Below are positions 32,552 to 41,915 of a stretch of DNA of 64,000 nucleotides, piece by piece. Position numbers and translations under genes: made by a program. The notes under the pieces were generated by a model. That model was not told where the DNA came from. It was given only the letters and a program-made list of their open reading frames with translations, and made no database searches. Each line of letters opens with the position of its first letter. Position 1 is the first letter of the stretch. This DNA comes from Nereida sp965655635. Its GTDB lineage: Bacteria; Pseudomonadota; Alphaproteobacteria; Rhodobacterales; Rhodobacteraceae. The stretch is taken from positions 1-64,000 of the forward strand of contig NZ_CBFHHE010000002.1 of NCBI RefSeq assembly GCF_965655635.1, in the 5' to 3' direction.

Positions 32552-35164
32552 TTACTTTTTAGGGGCTGCTTTCTCTTTGGCAGCTGGTTTTTTCGCCGTA
32601 GCCTTCTTCGCCGGAGCTTTCTTTTTCGCTGGCGCGCGTTTCTTCGTGCCCTTTTTAGCCTCTTTTTCGGCAATCCATTCAAGCGCCATATCGATGTTAA
32701 CATCTTCGGCGTTGGTCTCTTTGGGAATGGTCGCGTTTACTTTCTCCCACTTGACGTAAGGACCATATTTACCCTCGCGGATTGAGATGTTCCCGCCATC
32801 GGGGTGATCGCCTAAATCCTTTAGAACTTTGGCTGGCGCGCCACGCCCTCCGCGGCTGGCAACTTTTTCGGCTAACAGTTGAACCGCACGGTTCATGCCA
32901 ACTTCCCAAACCTCATCAAGGCCCTCAAGGTTGGCATTGGTTCCGCCACGGTCCGAGGTTGTTTCAGCGTGCTTGAGGTACGGTCCGTAGCGGCCAATAT
33001 TAGCCCATACATTTACGCCATCTTCGGGGTGCGGGCCGATCAAGCGGGGCAGGGCAAGCAATTTGACCGTTGTCGCAAGGTCCAACTCCTCTGGCTTCCA
33101 TTCTTTGGGCACAGATTGGCGTGGTGGCTTTTTGTTGTCGTCCGTCACTTCGCCGCGCTGTGCGTAGGGGCCAAAGCGTCCTTTGTGGATCCAGATGTTA
33201 TCGCCTGCATCCTCACCCAACAACTTACCTTCGGGCGGGATAGCACTTGCTTCTGCCTCGGGGTCCGGTGGGCCGAAGGGACGGGTGTATTTGCATTCGG
33301 GGTATCGTGAACAGCCAATAAACGCACCACCGGCGCGTGCGGTGCGCATAGATAAGCGGCCTTGTTCACAATTGGGGCATAGACGTGGGTCTTTGCCGTC
33401 GCCTTCGTCTGGGAAGATATGCGGTGCAAGGACGTCGTTGATTTTCTCCAGCACATCCGTAATCGAGTTGTCCATCGCCTCATCAATCGTCGCTTTGAAG
33501 TCGCGCCAGAATGTATCGAGTAGCTTTTTGTAGTCTGCCTCGCCTGCGCTTACGTGGTCGAGTTGCTCTTCAAGAGACGCGGTGTAGTCATAGCCTACGT
33601 ATTTGCGGAAATAATTTGTCAGAAACGCAGTAACTAAGCGGCCTTTGTCCTCAGGGAAGAGGCGGTTCTTGTCCTTGCGCACGTATTCGCGGTCCTGAAT
33701 GGTTGTCACGATCGAAGCGTATGTTGAGGGGCGGCCAATGCCCAACTCTTCCATCCGCTTGACCAGTGTTGCCTCAGTATAGCGGGGCGGTGGCTGCGTG
33801 AAGTGTTGCTCGGGGGTGACAGAGGCTTTGGTCATCGCCTCGCCCTCGTTCACTTGGGGCAGGCGCTTATCGTCATCATCAACAACAGCGTCGTCATCGC
33901 GGCCTTCTTCATAGACTTTCAAGAAGCCTTCGAAAATCACAACTTGCCCTGTAGCGCGCAACTCGACCTGACCATCAGCACTCCCAAAATCAACGGTTGT
34001 GCGCTCCATTCTGGCGGCAGACATTTGGCTGGCGATGGTCCGTTTGTAGATCAGGTCATACAGCTTGCGCTGATCTGCCTCGGTTACTTTGATGTCGTCC
34101 GCGCTGCGCATCATGTCTGTGGGGCGGATACATTCGTGAGCTTCTTGTGCGTTTTTGGCTTTGTTTTTGTACATGCGCGGGGAAGCCGGGACGAAATCTT
34201 CGCCGAACTTGGTCTTGATTGCTGCGCGGGCTTCGTGAACCGCTTCGGGAGCCATGTCGATGCCATCGGTCCGCATATAGGTGATAAGACCGGCTTCATA
34301 GAGACGCTGAGCGGCGTTCATAGTTTGCCGTGCGCCCATGCCAAACTTGCGGCTGGCTTCTTGTTGCAGGGTCGATGTCATGAACGGGGCAGAGGGGTTG
34401 CGGCTTGTAGGTTTGGCCTCAACCGACTTTACCGAGATATCGCGGCTGTTGATCGCTTGCTGGGCCAATTCGGCCTGCGTTGCGTTTTCAATGTCAAATT
34501 TATCGAGCTTCTTACCGGCCAGAACCGTCAGGCGCGCTTCAACCGATTTGCCGCGTGGTGTTTCAAGCAGTGCTTCGACTGACCAATATTCGCGGTTCTT
34601 AAAGACCTCGATTTCCATCTCGCGCTCGACGATCAGCCGCAGGGTGACTGATTGGACGCGGCCCGCAGATTTCGCACCAGGCAGGCGGCGCCACAATACG
34701 GGCGACAGTTTGAAACCAACCAGATAATCAAGCGCACGACGGGCGAGGTATGCCTCGACCAATTCCGTGTCAACTTGGCGCGGGTTCTTCATTGCTTCGG
34801 TGACGGCGGTTTTAGTGATTGCGTTAAACACGACGCGGCTAACTGGGGTATCTTTCTTAAGGATTTTGCGTTTGCGCAGGGCTTCCTCAAGGTGCCAAGA
34901 GATCGCTTCACCTTCGCGGTCGGGGTCGGTTGCAAGTATCAAGTTGGGATCATCTTTGAGCGCGTCAGCAATTGCTTTGACGTGCTTTTTGGACGCGCTT
35001 GCGACTTCCCATTGCATTTCAAAATTGTTCTCGGGGTCAACCGAGCCATCTTTGGGTGGCAGGTCGCGCACGTGGCCGTAACTGGCCAAAACAGTGTAAT
35101 CGCTCCCCAGATAGCTGTTGATGGTTTTCGCTTTTGCGGGGCTCTCTACAACAACAACTGGCAT
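32552..35164 (-). CDS. topA: DNA topoisomerase I
   Basis: This type IA topoisomerase (870 residues) relaxes negative supercoils. The Toprim segment begins VVVESPAKAKTINSYLG; the acidic motif is DPDREGEAISWHL. The active-site tyrosine lies in GLITYMRTDGIDM. A C-terminal zinc ribbon (CPNCEQGRLSMRTA...CSRYPECKYTRPF) is followed by two to three topoisomerase C-terminal repeats (GPYLKHAETTSDRG, GKYGPYVKWEKV). The last 35 residues are almost only Lys, Ala and Pro, a histone-like DNA-binding tail frequent in alphaproteobacterial TopA. It lies downstream of dprA, an arrangement conserved in many alphaproteobacteria. Confidence 0.97.
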   Translation of the reverse strand: MPVVVVESPAKAKTINSYLGSDYTVLASYGHVRDLPPKDGSVDPENNFEMQWEVASASKKHVKAIADALKDDPNLILATDPDREGEAISWHLEEALRKRKILKKDTPVSRVVFNAITKTAVTEAMKNPRQVDTELVEAYLARRALDYLVGFKLSPVLWRRLPGAKSAGRVQSVTLRLIVEREMEIEVFKNREYWSVEALLETPRGKSVEARLTVLAGKKLDKFDIENATQAELAQQAINSRDISVKSVEAKPTSRNPSAPFMTSTLQQEASRKFGMGARQTMNAAQRLYEAGLITYMRTDGIDMAPEAVHEARAAIKTKFGEDFVPASPRMYKNKAKNAQEAHECIRPTDMMRSADDIKVTEADQRKLYDLIYKRTIASQMSAARMERTTVDFGSADGQVELRATGQVVIFEGFLKVYEEGRDDDAVVDDDDKRLPQVNEGEAMTKASVTPEQHFTQPPPRYTEATLVKRMEELGIGRPSTYASIVTTIQDREYVRKDKNRLFPEDKGRLVTAFLTNYFRKYVGYDYTASLEEQLDHVSAGEADYKKLLDTFWRDFKATIDEAMDNSITDVLEKINDVLAPHIFPDEGDGKDPRLCPNCEQGRLSMRTARAGGAFIGCSRYPECKYTRPFGPPDPEAEASAIPPEGKLLGEDAGDNIWIHKGRFGPYAQRGEVTDDNKKPPRQSVPKEWKPEELDLATTVKLLALPRLIGPHPEDGVNVWANIGRYGPYLKHAETTSDRGGTNANLEGLDEVWEVGMNRAVQLLAEKVASRGGRGAPAKVLKDLGDHPDGGNISIREGKYGPYVKWEKVNATIPKETNAEDVNIDMALEWIAEKEAKKGTKKRAPAKKKAPAKKATAKKPAAKEKAAPKK

Positions 35165-35324
35165 GATGGTCCTAACGACTCGGAAGGGAAATTAAGTTCG
35201 CACGTAGATGTGGTGGTGAGGGGGTGCTTGTCAACACAACTCGTACATGGGCGGTGTTTGACCGCATTCATACAAGGGCAACCTAACGTTAACATTACAT
35301 GAACAAGCGCGTGGCTTATTGTTC

Positions 35325-36553
35325 CTAAGGCCGGTCAGGGGGCGCAGATATCATTCTCCCATGGTGACGGATGATGTGACCTTCGATCTCAAGCTCAAGC
35401 TCAAGCATGGCCGCGCCGATCTGGGCTGGATCGTGATGGTTCTGACTGTGTGCGACATCGCGAGTTATTTGATCTTGTGCGGCAGGGGTTGGTCCGAGCC
35501 GTGACAGGATTTGAGCATGCAAATCTTGCGTCTTTGCTTTGCGCGTTGATGCCGCGTCGATGCGTGTTTGTGATATGGCAGAGTTTGTCAGTGTGAGACT
35601 ATTTTGCGCACTTGTGGTTTTCGGTTGTGGCGAAGTTTGCTGCGTACCAAGGACTTCTAATACATCGGCGGCGTTGCGAATTAAAGTAGCCCCGTCACGC
35701 AGCAAAATGTTGCAGTCGGACGCGCGTGCATCAAAGGGGTGACCGGGCACGGCCAACACATCGCGGCCTTGATCGGCGGCGTTGCGGGCGGTGATCAAGC
35801 TGCCGGATTTTGCGGCGGCCTCAACCACGATCACGGCCTGTGCCAAGCCGCTGATGATACGGTTGCGGCACGGAAAGTGGCGTGCGGTTGGTCCAAGCCC
35901 CATTGGCACTTCAGAGAGGAGCAGACCGCGTCTGGCAATATCGTGATGAAGCTGCGCGTTTTCAGTCGAATATATATAGTCAACGCCGCCGGTTTGGACG
36001 GCAATTGTTCGGCCTCCTGATTGATGGCTGCTCGCATCAAGGGCACTTTGGTGGCGGCAGTATCAATTCCGCGCGCAAGTCCTGAGACAATTGTGATGCC
36101 AGCTTCAACCAATTCAGCCGCAATTTTCGGGGCAAGACGCATCCCAAGTGAAGACGCGTTTCGCGATCCAACCATGGCGACACAGGGGGTTTGCAGCGCA
36201 TTTAAGTTGCCCACGGCCCAAAGAACGGGCGGCGCATCGGGTATGGCTTTAAGGTGCGCGGGGTAGGCGGCGTCTGCTACGGTAAGCAATGTTGCACCTG
36301 CGCGCTTAGCTGCAGCAATTTCGGCAAGTACTACTTGTTTGGGGCACGCAAGGTATCCACGCACTCCGGCTGCACCAGCAATATCAGGAAGTGCGTCGAG
36401 CGCAGTATGCGCATCACCATGTTCACCTATCAGCCGGTAGAATGTGGCAATACCAACCCAGCGTGAGCGTAAGAGACGGAGCCACGCGATGCGATGTTCT
36501 TCCATGGTGGGTGGGAGTAGGGGGTGATTGGAAGAAGGGGTGTCTTCGTTCAT
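35325..36553 (-). pseudogene. dprA: dprA (DNA processing protein A) with a single-base frameshift
   Basis: DprA loads RecA on incoming single strands during natural transformation. Here the gene is split across two frames. The first frame (from 36553) gives the N-terminal part and the Rossmann start ITIVSGLARGIDTAA, then runs into unrelated residues. The continuing sequence HQSALDASSHQSGGRTIAV lies in the next frame and leads without a stop through HFPCRNRIISGLA, KSGSLITARNAADQGRDVLAVPG and the C-terminal winged-helix region to 35325. One missing C in the minus-strand run GCCGCC(C)ACC near 36053 explains it. The restored protein would be about 409 residues. It may be a true recent mutation or a sequencing error. 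Confidence 0.85.
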
Positions 36554-36656
36554 CCGTCGCTCCGTCAGCTTACAGAATCACATCTACCGCGAACGGGTTA
36601 ACGTAGCATTACTCGCCTTAAAGCTGTGGAAGCGTCCTTGCGCCGCGTATATCGAC

Positions 36657-38078
36657 TTATGTGGCCGACCCGCCCACCGTCAGGCCGCCAATCATCAAGC
36701 TCGGCTGTCCCACACCTACGGGCACCCATTGGCCCTGCTTGCCGCAAGACCCCATGCCCGGATCAAGGGCCATGTCATTTCCGATGCCACGAATTTGTTT
36801 CATTGCGATTGCGCCGTCGCCAATAAGGGTCGCACCTTTGACCGCCTCGCCCACAACGCCGTTTCGCACGCGGTAGGCTTCGGTACACGAGAAAACAAAT
36901 TTGCCGTTAGTAATGTCCACTTGGCCCCCGCCAAAGCCCACCGCATAGATGCCGTCTTTAAGGTCTGCCACCAAATCCCCGGGGGCGGTATCGCCTCCTA
37001 GCATATAGGTGTTGGTCATCCGTGGCATGGGTATGTGTGCATGCGATTGACGGCGACCGTTGCCCGTGGGTTCAACACCCATCAAACGGGCGTTTTGGCG
37101 GTCTTGCATGTAGCCTACCAGAATGCCGTCATCGATGAGTACGTTCTTGGCTGAGGGTGTGCCTTCGTCATCAACGGTGATTGAGCCGCGACGATCAGGG
37201 ATGGTGCCGTCATCAAGAACTGTCACGCCTTTTGCCGCGATTTGCTGGCCCATGAGCCCTGCAAAAGCAGACGCACCTTTGCGGTTAAAGTCCCCTTCAA
37301 GCCCGTGGCCCACGGCCTCATGAAGTAAGATCCCCGGCCAGCCGTTGCCCAGAACCACATCCATAATGCCTGCGGGCGCTGGCACTGCATCAAGGTTGAC
37401 TAGGGCGACGCGTAACGCCTCACGAACCATCGGTTGCCAGTGGGTCGGATCAATAAGCCCGTCCATAAGATAGCGCCCGCCCCCGCCAACACCGCCGCTT
37501 TCGCGACGCCCTTGGTCTTCTACGATTACCGAGATGTTGAGCCGTGCCATGGGGCGGGCATCACGGGTGATCGCCCCATCAGGGCGCATGATTTCGACTT
37601 CTTGAAACGAGGCCGACAAAGTTGCGCTGACTTGCACGATGCGGGGATCAAGTGCGCGGGCAAAGGCGTCAATCTCGGCCAATGTGTCTACTTTGGCCGC
37701 AAAAGCGATCCCGTCGAGTGGGTTTTCATCAGTGTAGAGTTTCTTGTTGGTCCCTGCAGGTGCATCGGCCAATACGCCACCGCCGTCACCAACGGCCAGG
37801 CGGGCGGTTTCAACGCAGCGCGCTATGGCTGCTTCGGAGATTTCAGAGCTATGTGCATAACCTGCCACTTCTCCGCGCACGGCGCGCAACCCGAATCCCT
37901 CCGAGCCGTTATAGGAGGCGTTTTTCACGCGGCCGTCATCAAAAACGATGGATTCAGTGCGGGAGCGTTCTAGAAAAAGTTCGCCGTCATCGGCGCCTGC
38001 GGTCGCGGTTTGCAGCTGTGAAAGCGCTGCATTTGCGTCTAAAGCTGTTCCAAAAGGGCGGAAAGGCGCGTCAGTCAT
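36657..38078 (-). CDS. tldD: Metalloprotease TldD
   Basis: TldD (473 residues from 38078) is the metal-binding subunit of the TldD/TldE protease, which trims unstructured peptides, including RiPP leader peptides and CcdA antitoxin. The zinc site is HEAVGHGLEGD (HExxxH), and the third ligand is in the C-terminal region SCTEAYRVRNGVVGEAV. The N-terminal domain contains ESIVFDDGRVKNASYNGSEGFGLRAVRGEVAG. I chose MTDAPFRPF at 38078 because TAGGGA lies a suitable distance upstream; an ATG two codons earlier is possible. The partner tldE is not in the window. An FNR-like site lies 24 bases upstream. Confidence 0.93.
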   Translation of the reverse strand: MTDAPFRPFGTALDANAALSQLQTATAGADDGELFLERSRTESIVFDDGRVKNASYNGSEGFGLRAVRGEVAGYAHSSEISEAAIARCVETARLAVGDGGGVLADAPAGTNKKLYTDENPLDGIAFAAKVDTLAEIDAFARALDPRIVQVSATLSASFQEVEIMRPDGAITRDARPMARLNISVIVEDQGRRESGGVGGGGRYLMDGLIDPTHWQPMVREALRVALVNLDAVPAPAGIMDVVLGNGWPGILLHEAVGHGLEGDFNRKGASAFAGLMGQQIAAKGVTVLDDGTIPDRRGSITVDDEGTPSAKNVLIDDGILVGYMQDRQNARLMGVEPTGNGRRQSHAHIPMPRMTNTYMLGGDTAPGDLVADLKDGIYAVGFGGGQVDITNGKFVFSCTEAYRVRNGVVGEAVKGATLIGDGAIAMKQIRGIGNDMALDPGMGSCGKQGQWVPVGVGQPSLMIGGLTVGGSAT

Positions 38079-38101
38079 AAGCATCCCTACGTGTGAAATA
38101 T

Positions 38102-38115
38102 TTGATCTGGGTCAA
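38102..38115. promoter_or_regulatory. FNR/FnrL-type site between tldD and coxB
   Basis: TTGAT-CTGG-GTCAA matches the FNR/CRP-family consensus TTGAY-N4-RTCAA exactly. It lies 24 bases upstream of tldD (minus) and about 158 bases upstream of coxB (plus). Oxygen control of the aa3 oxidase by an FNR homologue would be reasonable. Confidence 0.5.
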
Positions 38116-38272
38116 AAAAGCGTCCGTTTGCCGCAACGCAAAATCTTGAGATTATATTCAAGATATGGTTTTAAGCGCTCAGAATACAATTGGATTCCAT
38201 GCGATCGGTAGCTGACGTGTGGAAGTGGACCAGACGGGACAGACCGTCTTAAGACAACGGGAAGCAGATATA

Positions 38273-39193
38273 ATGCGTTTTTCGACCTTCATGGCGGCCT
38301 CTTTTGCCGCGTTCGTGGCAGGGCCTGCATTGGCTCAGGACTCAGAAGTAGTGCGCGGCGCACCGGTTGAGGGCGGCACAGGCTTTCAATTCGCGGCAAC
38401 AGAACTCGCGCGGGATCTTCAGTGGTTGGACGGTATGATCAACGTGATCATCGCGGTTATCGTGCTTTTCGTAACTGGTTTGCTGGTGGCAGTTGCTGTG
38501 CGCTACAACCGACGCCGCAACCCCGAGCCTGCGACATTCACACATAACTCACCCTTGGAAGTTGCGTGGACTGTTGTGCCGATCATCGTTTTGGTCTTCA
38601 TCGGTGCGTTCTCACTGCCCGTTTTGTTCAAGCAACAAGTCATCCCAGAGGCCGATATCAACATTAAAGTAACAGGCTACCAGTGGTTCTGGGGCTATGA
38701 GTACGTAGACGAAGGTTTCGCATTCGACAGCTACATGATTGGCCAACCCGCTACGGTCACCGATGCTGGCGAAGCAAACGGCGTGCAACCCTACATCCTT
38801 GATGCAGCGATGGAAGAAATGCTGGCCGAATACGGCTACACACGCAGCGAATGGCTGTTGGCAACTGACACACAAGTCGTTGTGCCTGTGAACAAAACTG
38901 TAGTGATGACCGTGACGGCTGCGGATGTGATCCACTCATGGACGATTCCCGCATTTGGCGTGAAGCAAGATGCTGTTCCGGGCCGCCTGGCACAACTGTG
39001 GTTCGAAGCTGAAAAAGAAGGCATTTACTTTGGCCAGTGCTCAGAGCTCTGCGGTAAAGACCACGCCTACATGCCAATCACTGTAAAAGTGGTTTCGGAA
39101 GCAGAATATGAAGCATGGCTTGCGTCTGCGAAAGAAGAGTACGCAGGCATCGCACCTGTTACTACTGGTGACTACCAGATCGCTTCTAAGTAA
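38273..39193 (+). CDS. coxB: Cytochrome c oxidase subunit II
   Basis: This is subunit II of the aa3 terminal oxidase (306 residues from 38273). A signal peptide MRFSTFMAASFAAFVAGPALA is followed by two membrane helices (about residues 55-80 and 97-120) and a periplasmic cupredoxin domain. The CuA ligands appear in IHSWTIPAFGVKQ and GQCSELCGKDHAYMPI (two Cys, His, Met). The frame is open 18 codons upstream, but the signal peptide fixes the start. coxA is not adjacent, as is usual in Rhodobacterales. Two hairpins separate it from ctaB. Confidence 0.96.
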   Translation: MRFSTFMAASFAAFVAGPALAQDSEVVRGAPVEGGTGFQFAATELARDLQWLDGMINVIIAVIVLFVTGLLVAVAVRYNRRRNPEPATFTHNSPLEVAWTVVPIIVLVFIGAFSLPVLFKQQVIPEADINIKVTGYQWFWGYEYVDEGFAFDSYMIGQPATVTDAGEANGVQPYILDAAMEEMLAEYGYTRSEWLLATDTQVVVPVNKTVVMTVTAADVIHSWTIPAFGVKQDAVPGRLAQLWFEAEKEGIYFGQCSELCGKDHAYMPITVKVVSEAEYEAWLASAKEEYAGIAPVTTGDYQIASK

Positions 39194-39200
39194 CATTCTG

Positions 39201-39250
39201 CCCTCCTTTCGTAGGAGGGTGGTTTAGGGTCGAACGGTTGGTTCGACCCT
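39201..39250 (+). promoter_or_regulatory. Two tandem hairpins between coxB and ctaB
   Basis: The first stem is CCCTCC/GGAGGG (39201-39206 with 39214-39219). The second is a perfect 10-bp stem AGGGTCGAAC/GTTCGACCCT (39226-39235 with 39241-39250) with a 5-base loop. Only two T's follow, so they look more like mRNA-stabilising or partially terminating structures than a full terminator. Confidence 0.55.
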
Positions 39251-39269
39251 TTAACGAAGGGACTACCTA

Positions 39270-40214
39270 ATGACCGACGCTAGTCTGCAAGCAGCTGCAA
39301 AGCCCGTTCAGGGTGAGGCAGAGTTCCGCGACTACTTCGCGCTGATGAAGCCGCGGGTGATGTCGCTCGTTGTTTTCACAGCACTTGTTGGTCTTTTGGT
39401 CGCGCCTGTAAGCGTTCATCCGTTCATTGGTTTTTGTGCCATTTTGTTTATTGCGATTGGTGCGGGTGCGTCCGGGTCGCTAAACATGTGGTGGGACGCG
39501 GATATCGATAGCGTCATGAAGCGCACCGCCCGCCGCCCTATTCCGGCTGGCAAAGTAACGCCGGGCGAGGCGCTGGCCGTTGGTCTGGCGCTGTCGGGCT
39601 TTTCGGTCGTCTTGTTGTGGTTGGCGACAAACGCCGTGGCTGCTGGTTTGCTGGCCTTCACCATCTTCTTTTATGCAGTCATCTATTCGATGTGGCTCAA
39701 GCGCGCGACGCCCCAAAACATCGTGATTGGTGGCGCAGCTGGCGCGTTTCCCCCGATGATTGGCTGGGTAGTGGCGACTGGGTCGGTGAGCCTTGAAGCG
39801 GTACTTATGTTCGCGATCATCTTCATGTGGACACCGCCGCATTTCTGGGCGTTGGCACTGTTCATGAAGACAGATTACGATGATGCGCGCGTACCCATGC
39901 TGACTGTGACCCATGGGCGCAAATCGACAGGCATCCACGTTCTTGTTTACACCCTGCTGCTGTTTCCCGTCGCCGTAGGAACTGCGTTCACTAGCATTGG
40001 TGGGCCAGTTTATTTGGCCGTGGCGCTGTTCTTCAACATTTGGTTCCTCAAGGGTGCCTATGACATCTGGCGCCGCGATGAGGCGCAGGCTGAAGCAGAC
40101 AAATACAAAGTTGAGAAATCAGTCTTTAAAGTCTCGCTTTATTACCTTTTTGCCCACTTCGGCGCGCTGTTGCTGGAAGTGATGCTGGCACCATACGGTT
40201 TGGGAGGCTGGTAA
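39270..40214 (+). CDS. ctaB: Protoheme IX farnesyltransferase
   Basis: CtaB is a membrane UbiA-type prenyltransferase that makes heme O from heme B for the terminal oxidase (314 residues). The Asp-rich substrate motif is NMWWDADIDSVMKRTARRPIPAG, and the second is DYDDARVPMLTVTHG. Eight to nine membrane helices are evident. Its stop shares one base with the next start (TAATG at 40212). Confidence 0.96.
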   Translation: MTDASLQAAAKPVQGEAEFRDYFALMKPRVMSLVVFTALVGLLVAPVSVHPFIGFCAILFIAIGAGASGSLNMWWDADIDSVMKRTARRPIPAGKVTPGEALAVGLALSGFSVVLLWLATNAVAAGLLAFTIFFYAVIYSMWLKRATPQNIVIGGAAGAFPPMIGWVVATGSVSLEAVLMFAIIFMWTPPHFWALALFMKTDYDDARVPMLTVTHGRKSTGIHVLVYTLLLFPVAVGTAFTSIGGPVYLAVALFFNIWFLKGAYDIWRRDEAQAEADKYKVEKSVFKVSLYYLFAHFGALLLEVMLAPYGLGGW

Positions 40215-40408
40215 TGGGGTATTTCCGTCAAGAACACGAACTTCACACGCGCCGCTCAGGCCGCAACGGTGCTGTTGCACTGGTTTTGGTGGGGCTGATC
40301 GCGATTGTTTTTGGATTGACCTATGTGAAAATCACCGGAGGCAGCAGCCTTGAGGGGTTTGACCATGCTGTTCGTCCGTCTGTCACGACCGAGGGAGATG
40401 CTAAGTGA
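40214..40408 (+). CDS. Small CoxF-like cytochrome oxidase-associated protein
   Basis: This 64-residue protein has a polar N-terminus (MGYFRQEHELHTRRSGRNG) and one membrane helix (about residues 20-40, AVALVLVGLIAIVFGLTYVKI), followed by a short periplasmic tail. A small single-span protein at this position between ctaB and ctaG is common in alphaproteobacterial cox operons (CoxF-type), and it is thought to help assembly. Start and stop overlap both neighbours, so it is translated as part of the operon. The exact function is unknown. Confidence 0.75.
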   Translation: MGYFRQEHELHTRRSGRNGAVALVLVGLIAIVFGLTYVKITGGSSLEGFDHAVRPSVTTEGDAK

Positions 40409-41016
40409 CCGAAATGACTTCAAAGTTGAACACGGCAAAGAAGCTGGTCGGCGTTGTCGTGATTATGGGCGCTTTGGCGTGGGCCTCTGTGCCGCTCTAT
40501 GATTTGTTCTGCCGTGTGACCGGCTACGGTGGCACCACAAACGCCAGCACGGGCAACACCGAAGGCGTGCTAGATCAGACGATCAAAGTGCGTTTTGACG
40601 CATCAACCGCTCGGGATATGCCGTGGGAGTTCAAACCGGAGCAGCGCCAGATGGAGCTGAAAATCGGTCAAGACGGCATGGCCTTCTACGAGGCTTACAA
40701 TCCGACTGATAAACCAATCCGCGGGACTGCAAGCTACAACGTGGCGCCATATGCTGCTGGTGCCTATTTCAGCAAAATTCAGTGTTTCTGTTTTGAAGAG
40801 CAAATTTTGCAGCCCGGCGAACGTATGTCGATGCCGGTCAACTTTTACGTTGATCCTGACATCGTGAATGATCGCGAAGGCAAATATGTGCACACGATTA
40901 CGCTGTCCTACACATTTCATATGATGGACGATCAAACTGGCATGGACGCTGATGATCAGCAGGCCGCTTTGATCGAACCAACCCCCGAAACACCCCTGAC
41001 ATCACAACTACAATAA
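40405..41016 (+). CDS. ctaG: Cytochrome c oxidase assembly protein CtaG (Cox11)
   Basis: CtaG is a copper chaperone that delivers Cu to the CuB site of subunit I (203 residues). One N-terminal helix (about residues 14-34) is followed by a periplasmic immunoglobulin-like domain with the copper motif CFCFEEQ, preceded by YFSKIQ. Start is GTG 40405 overlapping the previous stop (GTGA); an in-frame ATG is available three codons later. Confidence 0.94.
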   Translation: MTEMTSKLNTAKKLVGVVVIMGALAWASVPLYDLFCRVTGYGGTTNASTGNTEGVLDQTIKVRFDASTARDMPWEFKPEQRQMELKIGQDGMAFYEAYNPTDKPIRGTASYNVAPYAAGAYFSKIQCFCFEEQILQPGERMSMPVNFYVDPDIVNDREGKYVHTITLSYTFHMMDDQTGMDADDQQAALIEPTPETPLTSQLQ

Positions 41017-41037
41017 GACACGGAAAAGAGACACAAA

Positions 41038-41838
41038 ATGGCCAATGTCAAAAACCACGATTATCACGTTTTGCCTCCCAGTGTGTGGCCCTTCATCGGC
41101 TCGGTAACGGGCTTCATCATGCTTTATGGCGCTGTTTTGTGGATGCACGAAAGCGGTCCTTGGCTCTTTCTGATTGGCCTCGTCGGCGTGCTCTACACCA
41201 TGTTTGCTTGGTGGGCAGACACAGTTGCGGAAAGCCAAGCGGGTGATCACACACCTGTCGTCATTATTGGTCTGCGTTATGGCTTCATCTTCTTTATCAT
41301 GTCCGAAGTTATGTTCTTCGCAGCGTGGTTCTGGTCTTTCTTCAAACATGCCATGTACCCCATGGGCCCAATGTCCCCTGCGGTTGACGGTGTTTGGCCG
41401 CCCGCAGGTATTGAGACATTCGACCCATGGCACTTGCCGCTTATCAACACGCTGATCCTGCTATGTTCAGGTGCGGCGGCAACTTGGGCGCACCACGCTC
41501 TTGCGCACGAAAACAACCGCAAGGACATGAAAAACGGTTTGATCCTCGCGGTCGTGCTTGGCCTGATCTTCACGGCGTTCCAAGTATATGAGTATACCCA
41601 CGCGTCTTTCGGTTTTGCGGGTAACATCTACGGCGCGAACTTCTTCATGGCGACCGGCTTTCATGGCTTCCACGTTGTTGTCGGTACAATCTTTTTGTTG
41701 GTGTGTTTGATCCGCTTGCAGCGTGGTCACTTCACACAAGAAAAGCACGTGGGTTTTGAAGCTGCTGCTTGGTATTGGCACTTTGTTGATGTGGTATGGT
41801 TGTTCCTGTTTGCAGCCGTCTACGTTTGGGGCGCCTAA
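41038..41838 (+). CDS. coxC: Cytochrome c oxidase subunit III
   Basis: This seven-helix membrane subunit (266 residues) stabilises proton pumping of the aa3 oxidase. Typical features are HDYHVLPPSVWPF at the N-terminus, SEVMFFAAWFWSFFKHAM, and the C-terminal half with GFHGFHVVVGTIFLLVCL and WYWHFVDVVWLFLFAAVYVWG. It lies 21 bases after ctaG with a GGAAAAGAG ribosome site. Confidence 0.97.
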   Translation: MANVKNHDYHVLPPSVWPFIGSVTGFIMLYGAVLWMHESGPWLFLIGLVGVLYTMFAWWADTVAESQAGDHTPVVIIGLRYGFIFFIMSEVMFFAAWFWSFFKHAMYPMGPMSPAVDGVWPPAGIETFDPWHLPLINTLILLCSGAAATWAHHALAHENNRKDMKNGLILAVVLGLIFTAFQVYEYTHASFGFAGNIYGANFFMATGFHGFHVVVGTIFLLVCLIRLQRGHFTQEKHVGFEAAAWYWHFVDVVWLFLFAAVYVWGA

Positions 41839-41915
41839 CCCTCCGCGATTTGCGATATTGATACAAAGGCGCGGGGTCATCCTCGCGCCTTTTGCGTTTG
41901 ATTTGGGAGAACAGC

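Noticed and set aside
32552..32660. Lys/Ala/Pro repeats at the topA 3' end as a tandem repeat element
   Set aside because: They encode the usual basic C-terminal tail of alphaproteobacterial topoisomerase I; the DNA repeat follows from the protein composition.
33803..34582. 259-codon plus-strand ORF inside topA
   Set aside because: Antisense to the topA catalytic region; no recognisable motif and no supporting promoter.
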